Source: Arsenicibacter sp965247375
GTDB taxonomy: Bacteria > Bacteroidota > Bacteroidia > Cytophagales > Spirosomataceae
Assembly (NCBI GenBank): GCA_965247375.1
Contig: CBDFHU010000108.1
Location: 11,648-75,647, forward strand
DNA: 64,000 bases
Direction of reading: 5' to 3'
Positions 31,189 to 39,244 of the stretch are shown one piece after another (the stretch's first letter is position 1; every line of letters begins with the position of its first letter). The notes beneath the pieces are model-generated. The model ran no database searches and had not been told where the DNA came from. It saw only the letters and a list, made by a program, of their open reading frames with translations. The translations under genes were made by a program, and so were the position numbers.

Positions 31189-33945
31189 TTATGTGTTTTG
31201 CGTGTTTATTGGACTGCCGGGGTTGCCGGTTTCTAAAACTAACTGCGCCTTGTCTCTCGTTTCGTCGTTTTGCGGATCGTAACCGGCTGCGTCGGTTTTT
31301 TCAAGCACTATCTTAGTATTGGCAGGCACAAGTATTGGCAGGCCCGCAACCTTTCGGCCGTTTTTGGTCCATCGCCAACCAAGCGTAGCAGGTCGGGTTG
31401 AATTGTCTGTAATCTGAACCCATTGTTGCCCGTCAGGCCCCTGAACCCATTGCAAGGCTGGTAAAAAGATTGGGTTAAGCGGGTCCGGATTGCCTACCCG
31501 TAGTTGCGTTGTCGGGTTGCCTGCCGTTGTCGGATACAACAAATCGCCAGGCAGAGGGGTATTGGCAGGGAAAGGAGTAGGCACAACAAACGTTAGCGAA
31601 ATTGCGTCCTGTTGCCCGATCATACGTATCTGTATATTAATCGCTGCACCTGCACTAACATTTAATGATCGCCCATAGCGTCCCGTATCGTTTTGGAGCA
31701 TAGGCAACCAAACCCCGTTTTGCACTAAAGGAAGGCTTTCGTTTGCTCCTGTGTACTTTATCTCAGGCGTTCCACTGCCTGAAACCGTTGCATTGACAAG
31801 CAAAGACCCGCCAATAGCATATTGGCGGTAAATGGCCGAAATGAAACTAGACCGGACCGAAGCGGTAAGCGTTGTTGAAAATGGAGTAATGCCGCCGTGT
31901 CCGTCATTGGCCGTAATCGAAACGCTGAAACTTTGGGCCGTTGGAACCTTGCCGTAAACTTTGAACTTGTTTATATTATTCAGGAACAGGATACTAACGC
32001 CCGTTGGCAACGTACCAAAAGTGTACTGTTCAGCCCCTAAAATATCGCCGTCCGGGTCGGTAAAGCCGTCTATGTACTGTTCAAAGTCTTCGTTCACATA
32101 AATAGGGTCTGCCGTGAATGTGGGCGGCGAAGGCGGGCGATTGCCTACAGTGCCCCCGCCGCCATCTGCCGGTTCCGTCTCAAGCAAAGGGGTAATATTT
32201 GTATTTGTCGAAGGGTTCAGGTAGAAATACCGCACTATCGGAGTATCCGAAGAATTACGACGGATATATACTTTGTACTTCTTGCCGAACGTAAGCCCCC
32301 CCGTAATCGGGTTAAAGCTTTGCGGGTAATAAAAGCCCGAAAAGTTGAACTGACCCGAGTAGCTTGTTTCAGCTATGCAATTTTGCCAGAATGCCGCATC
32401 TGTACTAAGCGTTGACCATTGTAGCCCGTCACGGGTTTTGCCGGTACGGGTCAGACCGTCTATACCCTCAACGGCTATTTGCATAGTCCCTATACCTGCA
32501 ATAGTTGCCGCTTTAACATTTACCGCCTTGGTGTTTACATCGGCATCAAATGCAATAGATTTCAGCCAGTTAGACACCGGAACCGCTGTAATAGTCAGGG
32601 TAAAGGTCTTGCTAGCCGCCTGCCCGTCAATGTCGGTGAACGTAACCGTAACCAGAAACGTACCAGCCGTTATCGCTGACCCGCTAATCAGTCCCGAACC
32701 TTCGTTAATACTTGCGCCTGAAGGCAGGCCGGTTGCGGACCATTTCCCGGCCTTGGTGTGTGTTACGGTTGCCTGTATGCTGATTGCCGCCGACTGGTTG
32801 AATGAAGCGGCTGCAATATCACCGATAACAGGCTTTGGCAGATCGACAACAGGCTTTGGCGAAATAGTAAGTTTGAAAGACTTTTCAACAGACCGCCCCT
32901 TTCTTGGGCCTGCCTGTACAATTGCTTTTAATACGGCCGTCGTAAAAAGCTCCGTATCTGTTATTACCTTGCCGTTTACTACCCGCGTCCCCGGCTCAAA
33001 ACGAATGCCGTCAAAAAGCCCCTCAAGGACGTACAAAAGGGGAATTGTATACGTCGAGCCATCCGCCTTTGTTGCGGGTGCTAAGGTAAAATTAATAGGG
33101 GCACCTGACTGGAAAGACCGGTCTGAGTAATCAGGTAAAACAGGGTCTCCAAGGTCAATTGCAGGGCTTTGGGTTGCGCCATCCTGCAATGACTTTTGAC
33201 GGGCGAACGTAGTTTTATAGACCCTGTTATACACTGTTTCCAGCACAAGGGGCACGAATTCGCCCTCTTCAGGGGCCATCGGCAAATCTTCCAGAAAAAG
33301 GGCCGGTTCGTCGTCTCCTTCAGTCAGTTCACTTTTGCCTGCCGTAATTGTAAGCCCTTTTCGTGCTAAAATTTGCTTTTTAGCCTCATTACCCTGATTA
33401 ATAACCTTTTCCAAGGTAGGGATATTGAAGCCGCCTTTTGCGTTCAATTCTACTATAATTGCGTCAAACAGTGCCCTGATTTGTGCCGGCGAGGCATAAT
33501 CTGTGCTGTTTTCAGGGTCTAAAAGTGACTCCGAATTAGCCCGCCTTACCTTACCGAATGTTATTTCGTCGGCATTTGGCAAAGGACTATTACCCGTTTG
33601 AAGCGTCTGCAAATATTGATACAGTGCTCTACTCAACACAGGCAGGTTAGGCCCGTCCGGTGTTATGCCATCCGATGATGAAACAACCGAATCAAGGTAT
33701 TTTGCAGGAGTCAAAACAGGCGTTTGCCCTGCCAATACCGGTGAAACTACCTGCAATAACCGCCCGTTCCAGATCAACCATTGACCCGTATCGTAACCCT
33801 CTTCAGGGTCATATTCTACCGCTACAGAGTCGATAAAGTCAGCGATAAGCCCGCCCACTTTTTCGGCCGTGTTGGCTTTAGGGGTAATTTCGTTTTTTAC
33901 CCCGTTGGCCCTTGTTCGTAACGCCTTTTTATTCGTTTTAGCCAT
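31189..33945 (-). CDS. Large tail fibre with Ig-like (putative-Ig/cadherin) domains
   Basis: The protein has 918 residues. The N-terminal 240 residues include helical parts with the opening KALRTRANGVKNEITPKANTAEKVGGLIADFIDS, a common attachment region in Bacteroidota phage fibres. From about 250 on there are repeated beta-sandwich units. One contains GKWSATGLPSGASINEGSGLISGS and VTVTFTDIDGQAASKTFTLTI (putative Ig type); another has PTFTADPIYVNEDFEQYIDGFTDPDGD, cadherin-like with calcium-type DPDGD. The C-terminal 150 residues form a further beta domain. These domains usually mediate reversible sugar binding. The gene overlaps its upstream neighbour by 8 bp. Confidence 0.72.
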   Translation of the reverse strand: MAKTNKKALRTRANGVKNEITPKANTAEKVGGLIADFIDSVAVEYDPEEGYDTGQWLIWNGRLLQVVSPVLAGQTPVLTPAKYLDSVVSSSDGITPDGPNLPVLSRALYQYLQTLQTGNSPLPNADEITFGKVRRANSESLLDPENSTDYASPAQIRALFDAIIVELNAKGGFNIPTLEKVINQGNEAKKQILARKGLTITAGKSELTEGDDEPALFLEDLPMAPEEGEFVPLVLETVYNRVYKTTFARQKSLQDGATQSPAIDLGDPVLPDYSDRSFQSGAPINFTLAPATKADGSTYTIPLLYVLEGLFDGIRFEPGTRVVNGKVITDTELFTTAVLKAIVQAGPRKGRSVEKSFKLTISPKPVVDLPKPVIGDIAAASFNQSAAISIQATVTHTKAGKWSATGLPSGASINEGSGLISGSAITAGTFLVTVTFTDIDGQAASKTFTLTITAVPVSNWLKSIAFDADVNTKAVNVKAATIAGIGTMQIAVEGIDGLTRTGKTRDGLQWSTLSTDAAFWQNCIAETSYSGQFNFSGFYYPQSFNPITGGLTFGKKYKVYIRRNSSDTPIVRYFYLNPSTNTNITPLLETEPADGGGGTVGNRPPSPPTFTADPIYVNEDFEQYIDGFTDPDGDILGAEQYTFGTLPTGVSILFLNNINKFKVYGKVPTAQSFSVSITANDGHGGITPFSTTLTASVRSSFISAIYRQYAIGGSLLVNATVSGSGTPEIKYTGANESLPLVQNGVWLPMLQNDTGRYGRSLNVSAGAAINIQIRMIGQQDAISLTFVVPTPFPANTPLPGDLLYPTTAGNPTTQLRVGNPDPLNPIFLPALQWVQGPDGQQWVQITDNSTRPATLGWRWTKNGRKVAGLPILVPANTKIVLEKTDAAGYDPQNDETRDKAQLVLETGNPGSPINTQNT

Positions 33946-34990
33946 TATAAACCACCCTTAAACGTTGTGAAACACTTCCAAGCGGGACGGTAGAAACCGA
34001 GACCACCGCCATTACTGCGCCGCTAACGGGGGCAGGTATACGCACCCGAAAAGCCCGCTTGCCGTCGCTGGCAATCGTTGCGCTCATGTCCTGAGATATT
34101 ACCCCGTTGGCCCCGATAAAATCAGTGTAAACGGCATAGGTGCCCGCCTGCCGTATCAATATCATTGCGTCCTGATAGTAGCCTTGCTTTGCGTAGATCG
34201 TTGGCATATCCGCCATTAGCGGCCCCGAAACCGTAGGCCCTGCATATGCCAGAACAGGGGCGGGAGTTATCCATCCGGTAAGGCCCGAAAGGTCATTCGT
34301 TAGGCCCGAAGGATACACGTTTACGGCTATCAGGTTCGTAGTTACATTTATTGTCCTGCTCCCCGAGTCATCAACCAACGCGTAAGTAAGGCTAAACGGG
34401 CGGGCAAAGTCGGGGTCTATTATAAATGCCTGACCATCGGGGACCAGATTCATTTTAGCAGGCAGGTTTAACCGGCCATCTAAGCCGATATATGCTGACC
34501 CGTCCGGCGATACAGGGACTTCTATTTTGCTGGTTCCGGTATCTCCGGCAATGGTACATTCAATGTACTGTGTTGCTGCCGGGGCTGGTCCTGATATGTC
34601 TATACCACAAGGCACGATAGGACTAACTACCGTTGAGGTAGGCACAATCGAATAATTGCCTAACGGATTCTGAGTAAGCGCAATCGGGAACCGGCCCTTT
34701 CCTTTGAAGTCCGGAGCGGTCCCGATAAGGGCGGTTTGAAAGCCCTGTACTGATACCTGAACCCGATAGAAAGCAGCAGGCAAAGGCCCCGGAGCGGGAA
34801 ACACTTTTACATAGTAGCCATCCGCCCCCGTAATGCCTACCAGATCGCCGGTTAGCTGCAATGTTACATCATTGCCTACAGAGTCCAGAACGCGCACAAA
34901 AGCCCCCTGTATAGGGGTTCCGTTTTCACGCGTCACGGTGACACTGAAAACGCCAAGGTTACTTAATATCGCGTCTAAGATTTCTGACAT
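33938..34990 (-). CDS. Tail protein with carboxypeptidase-regulatory-like domain
   Basis: The protein has 350 residues. Residues about 12-100 form a carboxypeptidase-regulatory-like beta sandwich (VFSVTVTRENGTPIQGAFVRVLDSVGND; GITGADGYYVKVFPAPG; YRVQVSVQGFQTALIG). The remaining 250 residues are beta-rich and end in RLRVVYNG. The gene overlaps its neighbours on both sides (8 bp and 1 bp), linking it to the HK97 gp10-like gene. It is probably a minor tail or fibre-adaptor protein. Confidence 0.6.
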   Translation of the reverse strand: MSEILDAILSNLGVFSVTVTRENGTPIQGAFVRVLDSVGNDVTLQLTGDLVGITGADGYYVKVFPAPGPLPAAFYRVQVSVQGFQTALIGTAPDFKGKGRFPIALTQNPLGNYSIVPTSTVVSPIVPCGIDISGPAPAATQYIECTIAGDTGTSKIEVPVSPDGSAYIGLDGRLNLPAKMNLVPDGQAFIIDPDFARPFSLTYALVDDSGSRTINVTTNLIAVNVYPSGLTNDLSGLTGWITPAPVLAYAGPTVSGPLMADMPTIYAKQGYYQDAMILIRQAGTYAVYTDFIGANGVISQDMSATIASDGKRAFRVRIPAPVSGAVMAVVSVSTVPLGSVSQRLRVVYNG

Positions 34991-35448
34991 TATCCGAACA
35001 ATTCCGATTTAAGGCTTTGCAAAATGTGATTACGAAGCCGGGGCGCTAATCGCTCCCGCACCTTGTCAATATTGAGGGGGTCCGATAATACGCCGCCGGG
35101 GTTGAACCGGTTAGGTACTGTTATACCCCTCTTATGAATTTTCATTGCGACCGCATAAGCAGGCAGGTCTAACCCTTTGACCTGCAACCATTGCCGTATA
35201 GCCTCTACAAGCACTTTAGGCGGGCGTTTGCCTCTGCCGGGGCTTCTGCCGTTCTCCTGAAAATAGAAGTATGAGCGGCCGTAAATTGCCCCCTTCAGTA
35301 TATCGCCCTGACTATCTACAAGCCCTTTCAGGGAGTTCGCACTTTGGCCCGAAGCCCGTAAGCCCTTGCGCTTTTGGCCCTCCCTGATTTCGTCTATGAG
35401 CAAATCCAACTCATCCGACAAAATGCTTTTCGCTAACGTGTCTAGCAT
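34990..35448 (-). CDS. HK97 gp10-like tail completion protein
   Basis: The protein has 152 residues with a pattern close to the HK97 gp10 group: an N-terminal helix, ASGQSANSLKGLVDSQGDILKGAIYGRSYFYFQENGR, a loop with GKRPPKVLVEAIRQWLQVKGL, and a basic C-terminus with LAPRLRNHILQSLKSEL. These proteins complete the tail at its head-facing end. It is coupled to the next gene by a one-base overlap. The position just downstream of the neck-type gene at 35442 supports the call. Confidence 0.65.
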   Translation of the reverse strand: MLDTLAKSILSDELDLLIDEIREGQKRKGLRASGQSANSLKGLVDSQGDILKGAIYGRSYFYFQENGRSPGRGKRPPKVLVEAIRQWLQVKGLDLPAYAVAMKIHKRGITVPNRFNPGGVLSDPLNIDKVRERLAPRLRNHILQSLKSELFG

Positions 35449-35852
35449 CGTGGGTTGAGTTGTTTAGGGGTTGCAGCAAACTGAAAGCGAACGCCGTCTA
35501 AATTCCGGTCTTGCAGGTTTATACCCTCGCGGAATGAACTTTCCGGAATCCGGTACGACTTTCTAAGCCGGTTCAAAACGCTTATTCCAAGGTCCCTAAG
35601 CTCCGTAATCGTTGGTAGCCGCTTATCCGGCATCGCTGCCAGATCGGAGGGGCGCAAAAACCAAAGGGTAACGCTGTACGAAACTTCATTCAGTCCCTGA
35701 ACGTCGGGTTTTTCCCGCCCCTCTGTGTATCCTTCATGGTATATAATAGGCCAACAGGAAAGACTTTCAACCTTCGAATTGAAGGCCGCTAACTCTCCGT
35801 AGGCAAAAGAAACCTCTAAGGCTTCTGCTATATTTTCCAGTTCGTCTAACAC
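35442..35852 (-). CDS. Probable tail terminator or neck protein
   Basis: The protein has 136 residues from a GTG start at 35850-35852. It is acidic at the start (LDELENIAEALEVSFAYGELAAFNSKVESLS) with a compact alpha/beta body (SYSVTLWFLRPSDLAAMPDKRLPTITELRDLGISVLNRL). It is the first gene of the long tail operon that runs to 17516, and overlaps the gp10-like gene by 7 bp. Position and size match the tail terminator found next to gp10-like genes. Exact identity is inferred. Confidence 0.5.
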   Translation of the reverse strand: MLDELENIAEALEVSFAYGELAAFNSKVESLSCWPIIYHEGYTEGREKPDVQGLNEVSYSVTLWFLRPSDLAAMPDKRLPTITELRDLGISVLNRLRKSYRIPESSFREGINLQDRNLDGVRFQFAATPKQLNPRC

Positions 35853-35951
35853 GCCTGAAAATTACGGGGGTTAGCTCCTTTTAACGGCATGACCTATTGA
35901 AAAACGGTGTTAGTTATCACTTTTCCCGTTTGATCAATCCCGCAAAATTTA

Positions 35952-35995
35952 TTTTACAAAATGTATTGACATTTTATAAAATACCCTTACCTTTG
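35952..35995 (+). promoter_or_regulatory. Promoter with overlapping palindrome, copy 2
   Basis: TTG at 35966-35968, a 19-bp spacer and TACCTTTG at 35988-35995 form a consensus promoter. The 30 bp at 35952-35981 are identical to 14387-14416. It drives the plus-strand genes 36038-36814 and is divergent from the tail operon. Confidence 0.8.
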
Positions 35996-36037
35996 GAATG
36001 TCGATACGGCAAAACAACTTAAAACAATTATAAAGCC

Positions 36038-36325
36038 ATGAAAGAGGAAATGAAAATTCAATTAACATTAGAGGTTGGCGAATACCTTGTAAAAAATAAT
36101 ATCCGCAATCAGGAAAGCGTATTGGCCATTTTTATCGCAACGGCTGAAGCAATTGACTTCAGAGAAAGCACACTTTGGGGTAAAGAGGAAAGCGTAGAAT
36201 ACAGAGAAGTAAGCGCCCATATTCACGGACTAATTAAAGCGCTTGAGCTTATTGGCTTATCAAATGGCCAACTTAAGGAAATCCTATTAAGCATTAAGTC
36301 ACTGTTTCCACATTGGGACATTTAA
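36038..36325 (+). CDS. Uncharacterised small phage protein
   Basis: The protein has 95 residues, helical and acidic (MKIQLTLEVGEYLVKNNIRNQESVLAIFIATAEAI). The leader CTTAAAACAATTAT (36018-36031) stands 6 bases before the ATG at 36038, downstream of the palindromic promoter. The last 13 bases overlap the next gene. No family is recognised. The shared promoter suggests co-regulation with the genes at 14469-14928, and thus an early or lysogenic accessory role. Confidence 0.6.
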   Translation: MKEEMKIQLTLEVGEYLVKNNIRNQESVLAIFIATAEAIDFRESTLWGKEESVEYREVSAHIHGLIKALELIGLSNGQLKEILLSIKSLFPHWDI

Positions 36326-36594
36326 TTATCCGCACCATGAAATCGAAACAACTACGCAAAGCAAAGCGGTTCGTTAATGCCTGCAAACTTGCAGGTGTTT
36401 TCGGGCCTGACCCCGACCAAATATTTTACCTTATGTTCACAAGGGAAATAGAGACGGCAAGGCGAATAATACACCGTCACGGATTTTGGTTAATTCACCA
36501 TCAAAGCGACCTGTTTAACCAAATAGCCGAAATAGCCGCAATCGTTGGCCCTGTCTTTAACCGGCCTGATTGCAACGGCGAATATTGGGATTAA
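36313..36594 (+). CDS. Uncharacterised small basic phage protein
   Basis: The protein has 93 residues. The real start is probably the ATG at 36337 (MKSKQLRKAKRFVNACKLAGVFG), since the first eight residues of the longer frame overlap the upstream gene; this gives 85 residues. The N-terminus is strongly basic, the rest helical with several His. No family is recognised. It is the second gene of the short plus-strand unit. Confidence 0.5.
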   Translation: MGHLIIRTMKSKQLRKAKRFVNACKLAGVFGPDPDQIFYLMFTREIETARRIIHRHGFWLIHHQSDLFNQIAEIAAIVGPVFNRPDCNGEYWD

Positions 36595-36613
36595 ACACTA
36601 ACAACTAAAATAT

Positions 36614-36814
36614 ATGCCATACGAACACCCTGAAGGCGGAATGATTGGATCATTCAATTCACACAAAGAGCATCTTTTCTTTGAAAAGACAACTAAAAGA
36701 CAGTTAATGCTAATTGTCTCGCAAATGGCTGAGTTACTAAAAGAAGACAATGAGGACTGGATAGACAAAGCGACAAGAGAAAGAGACCTCTTAAAGCTGC
36801 AAGGAATAAAGTAA
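36614..36814 (+). CDS. Uncharacterised small phage protein
   Basis: The protein has 66 residues and follows the previous gene by 19 bp. It is charged and helical in its second half (MLIVSQMAELLKEDNEDWIDKATRERDLLKLQG). A strong terminator follows directly, so it closes the cassette. No family is recognised. Confidence 0.5.
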   Translation: MPYEHPEGGMIGSFNSHKEHLFFEKTTKRQLMLIVSQMAELLKEDNEDWIDKATRERDLLKLQGIK

Positions 36815-36815
36815 C

Positions 36816-36850
36816 AAAAAAGCCCCTCCGTATAACGAAGGGGCTTTTTT
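36816..36850. terminator. Strong bidirectional terminator
   Basis: Perfect 12-bp arms AAAAAAGCCCCT (36816-36827) and AGGGGCTTTTTT (36839-36850) with an 11-base loop. It ends both the plus-strand cassette and the minus-strand unit coming from the terminase side. Confidence 0.93.
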
Positions 36851-36873
36851 ACCCTGTCTTACAATGCACAAAA

Positions 36874-37203
36874 TTAGGTACGCAATATACCCCGGCCAAA
36901 TAGCATAAGCATTTTAAACTGTACCGATTGGCCAAAGTAACTTATTCGCTTTAAGGGGCTTTTATGTACGCCTGAAAAGCGGTAAAATGTCAACACCAAG
37001 GAAAACAGAAACCTACTTGCCCCCTCAATCCAGCGCTTTACGTACAGGCGCAAACCGTTCAGGCGGTCGGCGAATTGAAAGGAAAGGATATTTAAGCCTT
37101 CAGGCTTTTGCGCCTGATCGGCGAATGTGGGAATTTTGACCTGATCGCCCAACATAAGCAGGCAGATAAGCAGGAGCGAAAAACACAAAATGAAACCAAG
37201 CAT
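36874..37203 (-). CDS. Small single-pass membrane or secreted protein
   Basis: The protein has 109 residues. It starts with a hydrophobic stretch MLGFILCFSLLLICLLMLGD that acts as signal or anchor; the rest is basic and aromatic. It is the last minus-strand gene before the terminator at 36816, 41 bp after the gene at 37245. No family is recognised, and coding status rests on position, start context and hydrophobic N-terminus. Confidence 0.45.
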   Translation of the reverse strand: MLGFILCFSLLLICLLMLGDQVKIPTFADQAQKPEGLNILSFQFADRLNGLRLYVKRWIEGASRFLFSLVLTFYRFSGVHKSPLKRISYFGQSVQFKMLMLFGRGILRT

Positions 37204-37244
37204 AAGTATAAGTTTGTAGTTTACAATTAGAACGAAAAAAGCAA

Positions 37245-37556
37245 TTAGTCTGGTACACTTTTCGCTAAAATAGTCAAGCCTTTTGCTACAGGGTCGTTGC
37301 TTGGCTTATGCGTTGCGAACTGTAGCAAAAGGTCCGCAATTAGCCTGCCTATCCGTTCGCTATGCGTAGGCGTTATTTCGGGGGCATAACCGGCAATTAG
37401 TCCGGTTGCCACTTGTGCAATATCTTCGGGCGTCATAGGGCATTTACCAATATCGGGATTAGACACTAAAAATATTGGCCGTCTATTCTCCCATTCAGAT
37501 ATTCCGTATTTATCTTTTAGATGTTCTATTAGTATTTTCCTTTTGACCTCATCCAT
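37245..37556 (-). CDS. Uncharacterised protein of the neck/tail unit
   Basis: The protein has 103 residues, soluble and helical (KRKILIEHLKDKYGISEWENRRP; MTPEDIAQVATGLIAGYAPEITPTHSERIGRLIADLLLQFAT). It is three bases downstream of the gene at 37560, in a chain of small genes following the tail chaperone. No family is recognised. Confidence 0.5.
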   Translation of the reverse strand: MDEVKRKILIEHLKDKYGISEWENRRPIFLVSNPDIGKCPMTPEDIAQVATGLIAGYAPEITPTHSERIGRLIADLLLQFATHKPSNDPVAKGLTILAKSVPD

Positions 37557-37559
37557 ATA

Positions 37560-37787
37560 TTAAAAAAGGCTTAGTTGAGGGTTGGCTTTAAATTCTGCTA
37601 ATGCATCCTGCATACCTTTGACCATTTCGTATTGCTCATCCTGTAAAAAGTCTTCTATCAGACTTTCCATTAGCGCCAAATCCTTGCCTTGTTTAAGTGC
37701 ATCTAAGCAAGATGCTTTAGCCGCCCAACATCGGGTTTTGACGCTTGCCTTTTCTATGCCCGGATAGCCTTCATAGGGTCCTGCCAT
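37560..37787 (-). CDS. Uncharacterised small phage protein
   Basis: The protein has 75 residues with a helical, acidic body (CLDALKQGKDLALMESLIEDFLQDEQYEMVKGMQDALAEFK). The start overlaps the upstream gene by 17 bp. No family is recognised. The tight spacing on both sides suggests joint translation with its neighbours. Confidence 0.5.
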   Translation of the reverse strand: MAGPYEGYPGIEKASVKTRCWAAKASCLDALKQGKDLALMESLIEDFLQDEQYEMVKGMQDALAEFKANPQLSLF

Positions 37788-37980
37788 AGCGCTTTGATTT
37801 ATTTTCGGCCTTTACTTTTTTCTGTATTGCTTTTGCTGCCTCCCATGCTTGCTTGTCTGAAGCATAAACAGGGCGAACGTGTACGCCTTGGTCGCTATAC
37901 CCGCCCAATGAATTTATACTTAGGCATATGCCATCATGCATTATGCCTGAAAACATTTCTTCTCTACAATCGTAACCCAT
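37771..37980 (-). CDS. Uncharacterised small phage protein
   Basis: The protein has 69 residues. It begins MGYDCREEMFSGIMHDGICLSINSLGGYSDQGVHV and ends in a basic helix (AAKAIQKKVKAENKSKRYGR). Its ATG overlaps the stop of the chaperone fusion by one base. No family is recognised. Confidence 0.5.
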   Translation of the reverse strand: MGYDCREEMFSGIMHDGICLSINSLGGYSDQGVHVRPVYASDKQAWEAAKAIQKKVKAENKSKRYGRTL

Positions 37981-38779
37981 TATCGTTTCTGGTTTTGGTC
38001 GGTCAGGGCCTTTTGGTATGCCCTGTTGAATCTAGTCATGTGGTGCAGGTACGCTAACGCCTCCATAGCGACGTTAAAGGGCAACTGTTCTACTTCGTCA
38101 TCGGTAAGGCGCTTTTCCTTGCCTATTGCCGACGTTTGGGCATACGACGAAAAATTGGCCAATTCAGGAACCAGAATTTTAGCCACGTTTTCGGCTTGGT
38201 CGGTCGTTTTAGCGTCCGCAAACTCAGCGCTCCAGAACTCGTTAAGTTCTGCCAATTGGTTAAAAAAAAAGCGGACAGCGCTAACGCCTCTGTTGCCTTC
38301 ATTTTCTCAACCTCCTGCATTAGCGCTCTGGCTTGCTCCAGATCAACGAACGGTCTTTCTGATAGGTAGACACTAATTAACGGAATTGCGGCCGTGTAGG
38401 GGTTAATAGAGGCCCCTGTGTCGGTGATTTCCTTTAGTAGTTCATCGACGGCAAGCTTTTGGCCGTAAGTCTCAAGACCGATGTTTTCAGGGACCCGAAC
38501 TTTAGCGCCCCGAAGGATAACGACCTCAGGGGCTGGCAACGCTAAGAAGTCGGGGATTGAGGCAAGGAAACCCAAGCCTTTCATAATTTCAGCATCTGCC
38601 AAAGGGTCGTTAAGTCCTGTCAAATGCTCTGGAGCGTCTGCCAATATAATTAATACATCAATTGTAGTAGCCTCTTCAGGCAGGGAACGCAATTGATTGA
38701 ACTGCTTTAGTGTTACCTCATCCCATGAATCAGGGAAAAGTATAACGATTTCCGAAAGCTTATCCTTTACCTCAAACAT
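37980..38779 (-). CDS. Tail assembly chaperone, -1 frameshift fusion (GT-like)
   Basis: A ribosome slipping back one base on T TTT TTA (38267-38261) would join codons 1-173 of the short form to the -1 frame that ends at 37980. The fused protein has about 266 residues: the shared N-terminal part, then NQLAELNEFWSAEFADAKTTDQAENVAKILVPEL and a charged C-terminus. In other siphoviruses the fused form recruits the tail tube and the short form coats the tape measure. The second frame has no good ATG of its own (only TTG), which supports frameshift expression. Coordinates as a join: 37980-38261 with 38261-38779. Confidence 0.6.
38123..38779 (-). CDS. Tail assembly chaperone, short form (G-like)
   Basis: The protein has 218 residues and opens MFEVKDKLSEIVILFPDSWDEVTLKQFNQLRSL, a pattern common in chaperone-position proteins of Bacteroidota phages. 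At codons 171-173 (FFL) it runs through nine T residues (A9 at 38262-38270 on the plus strand) ending in T TTT TTA. Beyond that point the zero frame continues 45 residues with a basic, less conserved tail, while the -1 frame is open to 37980. This is the layout of lambda G/GT: the short form is made without frameshift. The start is one base into the upstream stop. Confidence 0.65.
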   Translation of the reverse strand: MFEVKDKLSEIVILFPDSWDEVTLKQFNQLRSLPEEATTIDVLIILADAPEHLTGLNDPLADAEIMKGLGFLASIPDFLALPAPEVVILRGAKVRVPENIGLETYGQKLAVDELLKEITDTGASINPYTAAIPLISVYLSERPFVDLEQARALMQEVEKMKATEALALSAFFLTNWQNLTSSGALSLRTLKRPTKPKTWLKFWFLNWPIFRRMPKRRQ

Positions 38780-39063
38780 TAGTTATATCTTATTATGTGC
38801 ATAAATTCATTTTCCGGTAGCTCATCGAAAACCCAAACGGTCAGGCTGTCCAAAATGTCGTTGTGGGATTCTCCGGAGGCATAACGTTCAGGAATATGAA
38901 AACTGACAGATAGCTTAGTTCCCTGCAAAATAGCCTCATTGCCCATTAACCAACGTTGAGGGTAAAGCCAGAACGTCCCGCCTGTTAAGCCAAGATAACC
39001 GGCTCTTTGCCTGATTTCTTTGCCGGTCATCACTACGGGTCTACGCTTCATTTCGCCGTTCAT
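38779..39063 (-). CDS. Uncharacterised protein upstream of the tail chaperone
   Basis: The protein has 94 residues. It begins MNGEMKRRPVVMTGKEIRQRAGYLGLTGGTFWLYPQRWLMGN, with a beta-rich second half (KLSVSFHIPERY). It shares one base with the chaperone start. A head-tail joining role is possible by position only. Confidence 0.45.
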   Translation of the reverse strand: MNGEMKRRPVVMTGKEIRQRAGYLGLTGGTFWLYPQRWLMGNEAILQGTKLSVSFHIPERYASGESHNDILDSLTVWVFDELPENEFMHIIRYN

Positions 39064-39067
39064 TATG

Positions 39068-39244
39068 CTACCGGGTTGCTTTCTTGTATATCATACATTC
39101 GTCAAAGTATGCCCGTTCGGCTTCAGCAAGGCTTATCTTTCGTTCCTGAGCGATTCTCATTAAAAGCTCCATATACCTATCATGCCTATCCTGCCTTTCG
39201 TGCTCTTGCGTGATATTGGCAATAGTTCTGGGATTTACTGGCAT
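39068..39244 (-). CDS. Small charged protein, 58 residues
   Basis: This short frame is read from the ATG at 39242-39244 to a TAG at 39068-39070. It overlaps the upstream gene by 10 bp and ends 4 bp before the next ATG, so it exactly fills the gap. The sequence is a long charged helix (ITQEHERQDRHDRYMELLMR, then ISLAEAERAYFDECMIYKK). The perfect fit between coupled neighbours is the main argument that it is real. No family is recognised. Confidence 0.6.
   Translation of the reverse strand: MPVNPRTIANITQEHERQDRHDRYMELLMRIAQERKISLAEAERAYFDECMIYKKATR

Noticed and set aside
32375..33130. 251-codon plus-strand frame inside the Ig-domain fibre gene
   Set aside because: Shadow of the minus-strand gene, whose Ig-like domains are clear in the real frame.
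37980..38255. Independent 91-residue gene from a TTG start
   Set aside because: The frame is open further upstream to the slippery T run and has no good start, so a frameshift fusion is the better reading.
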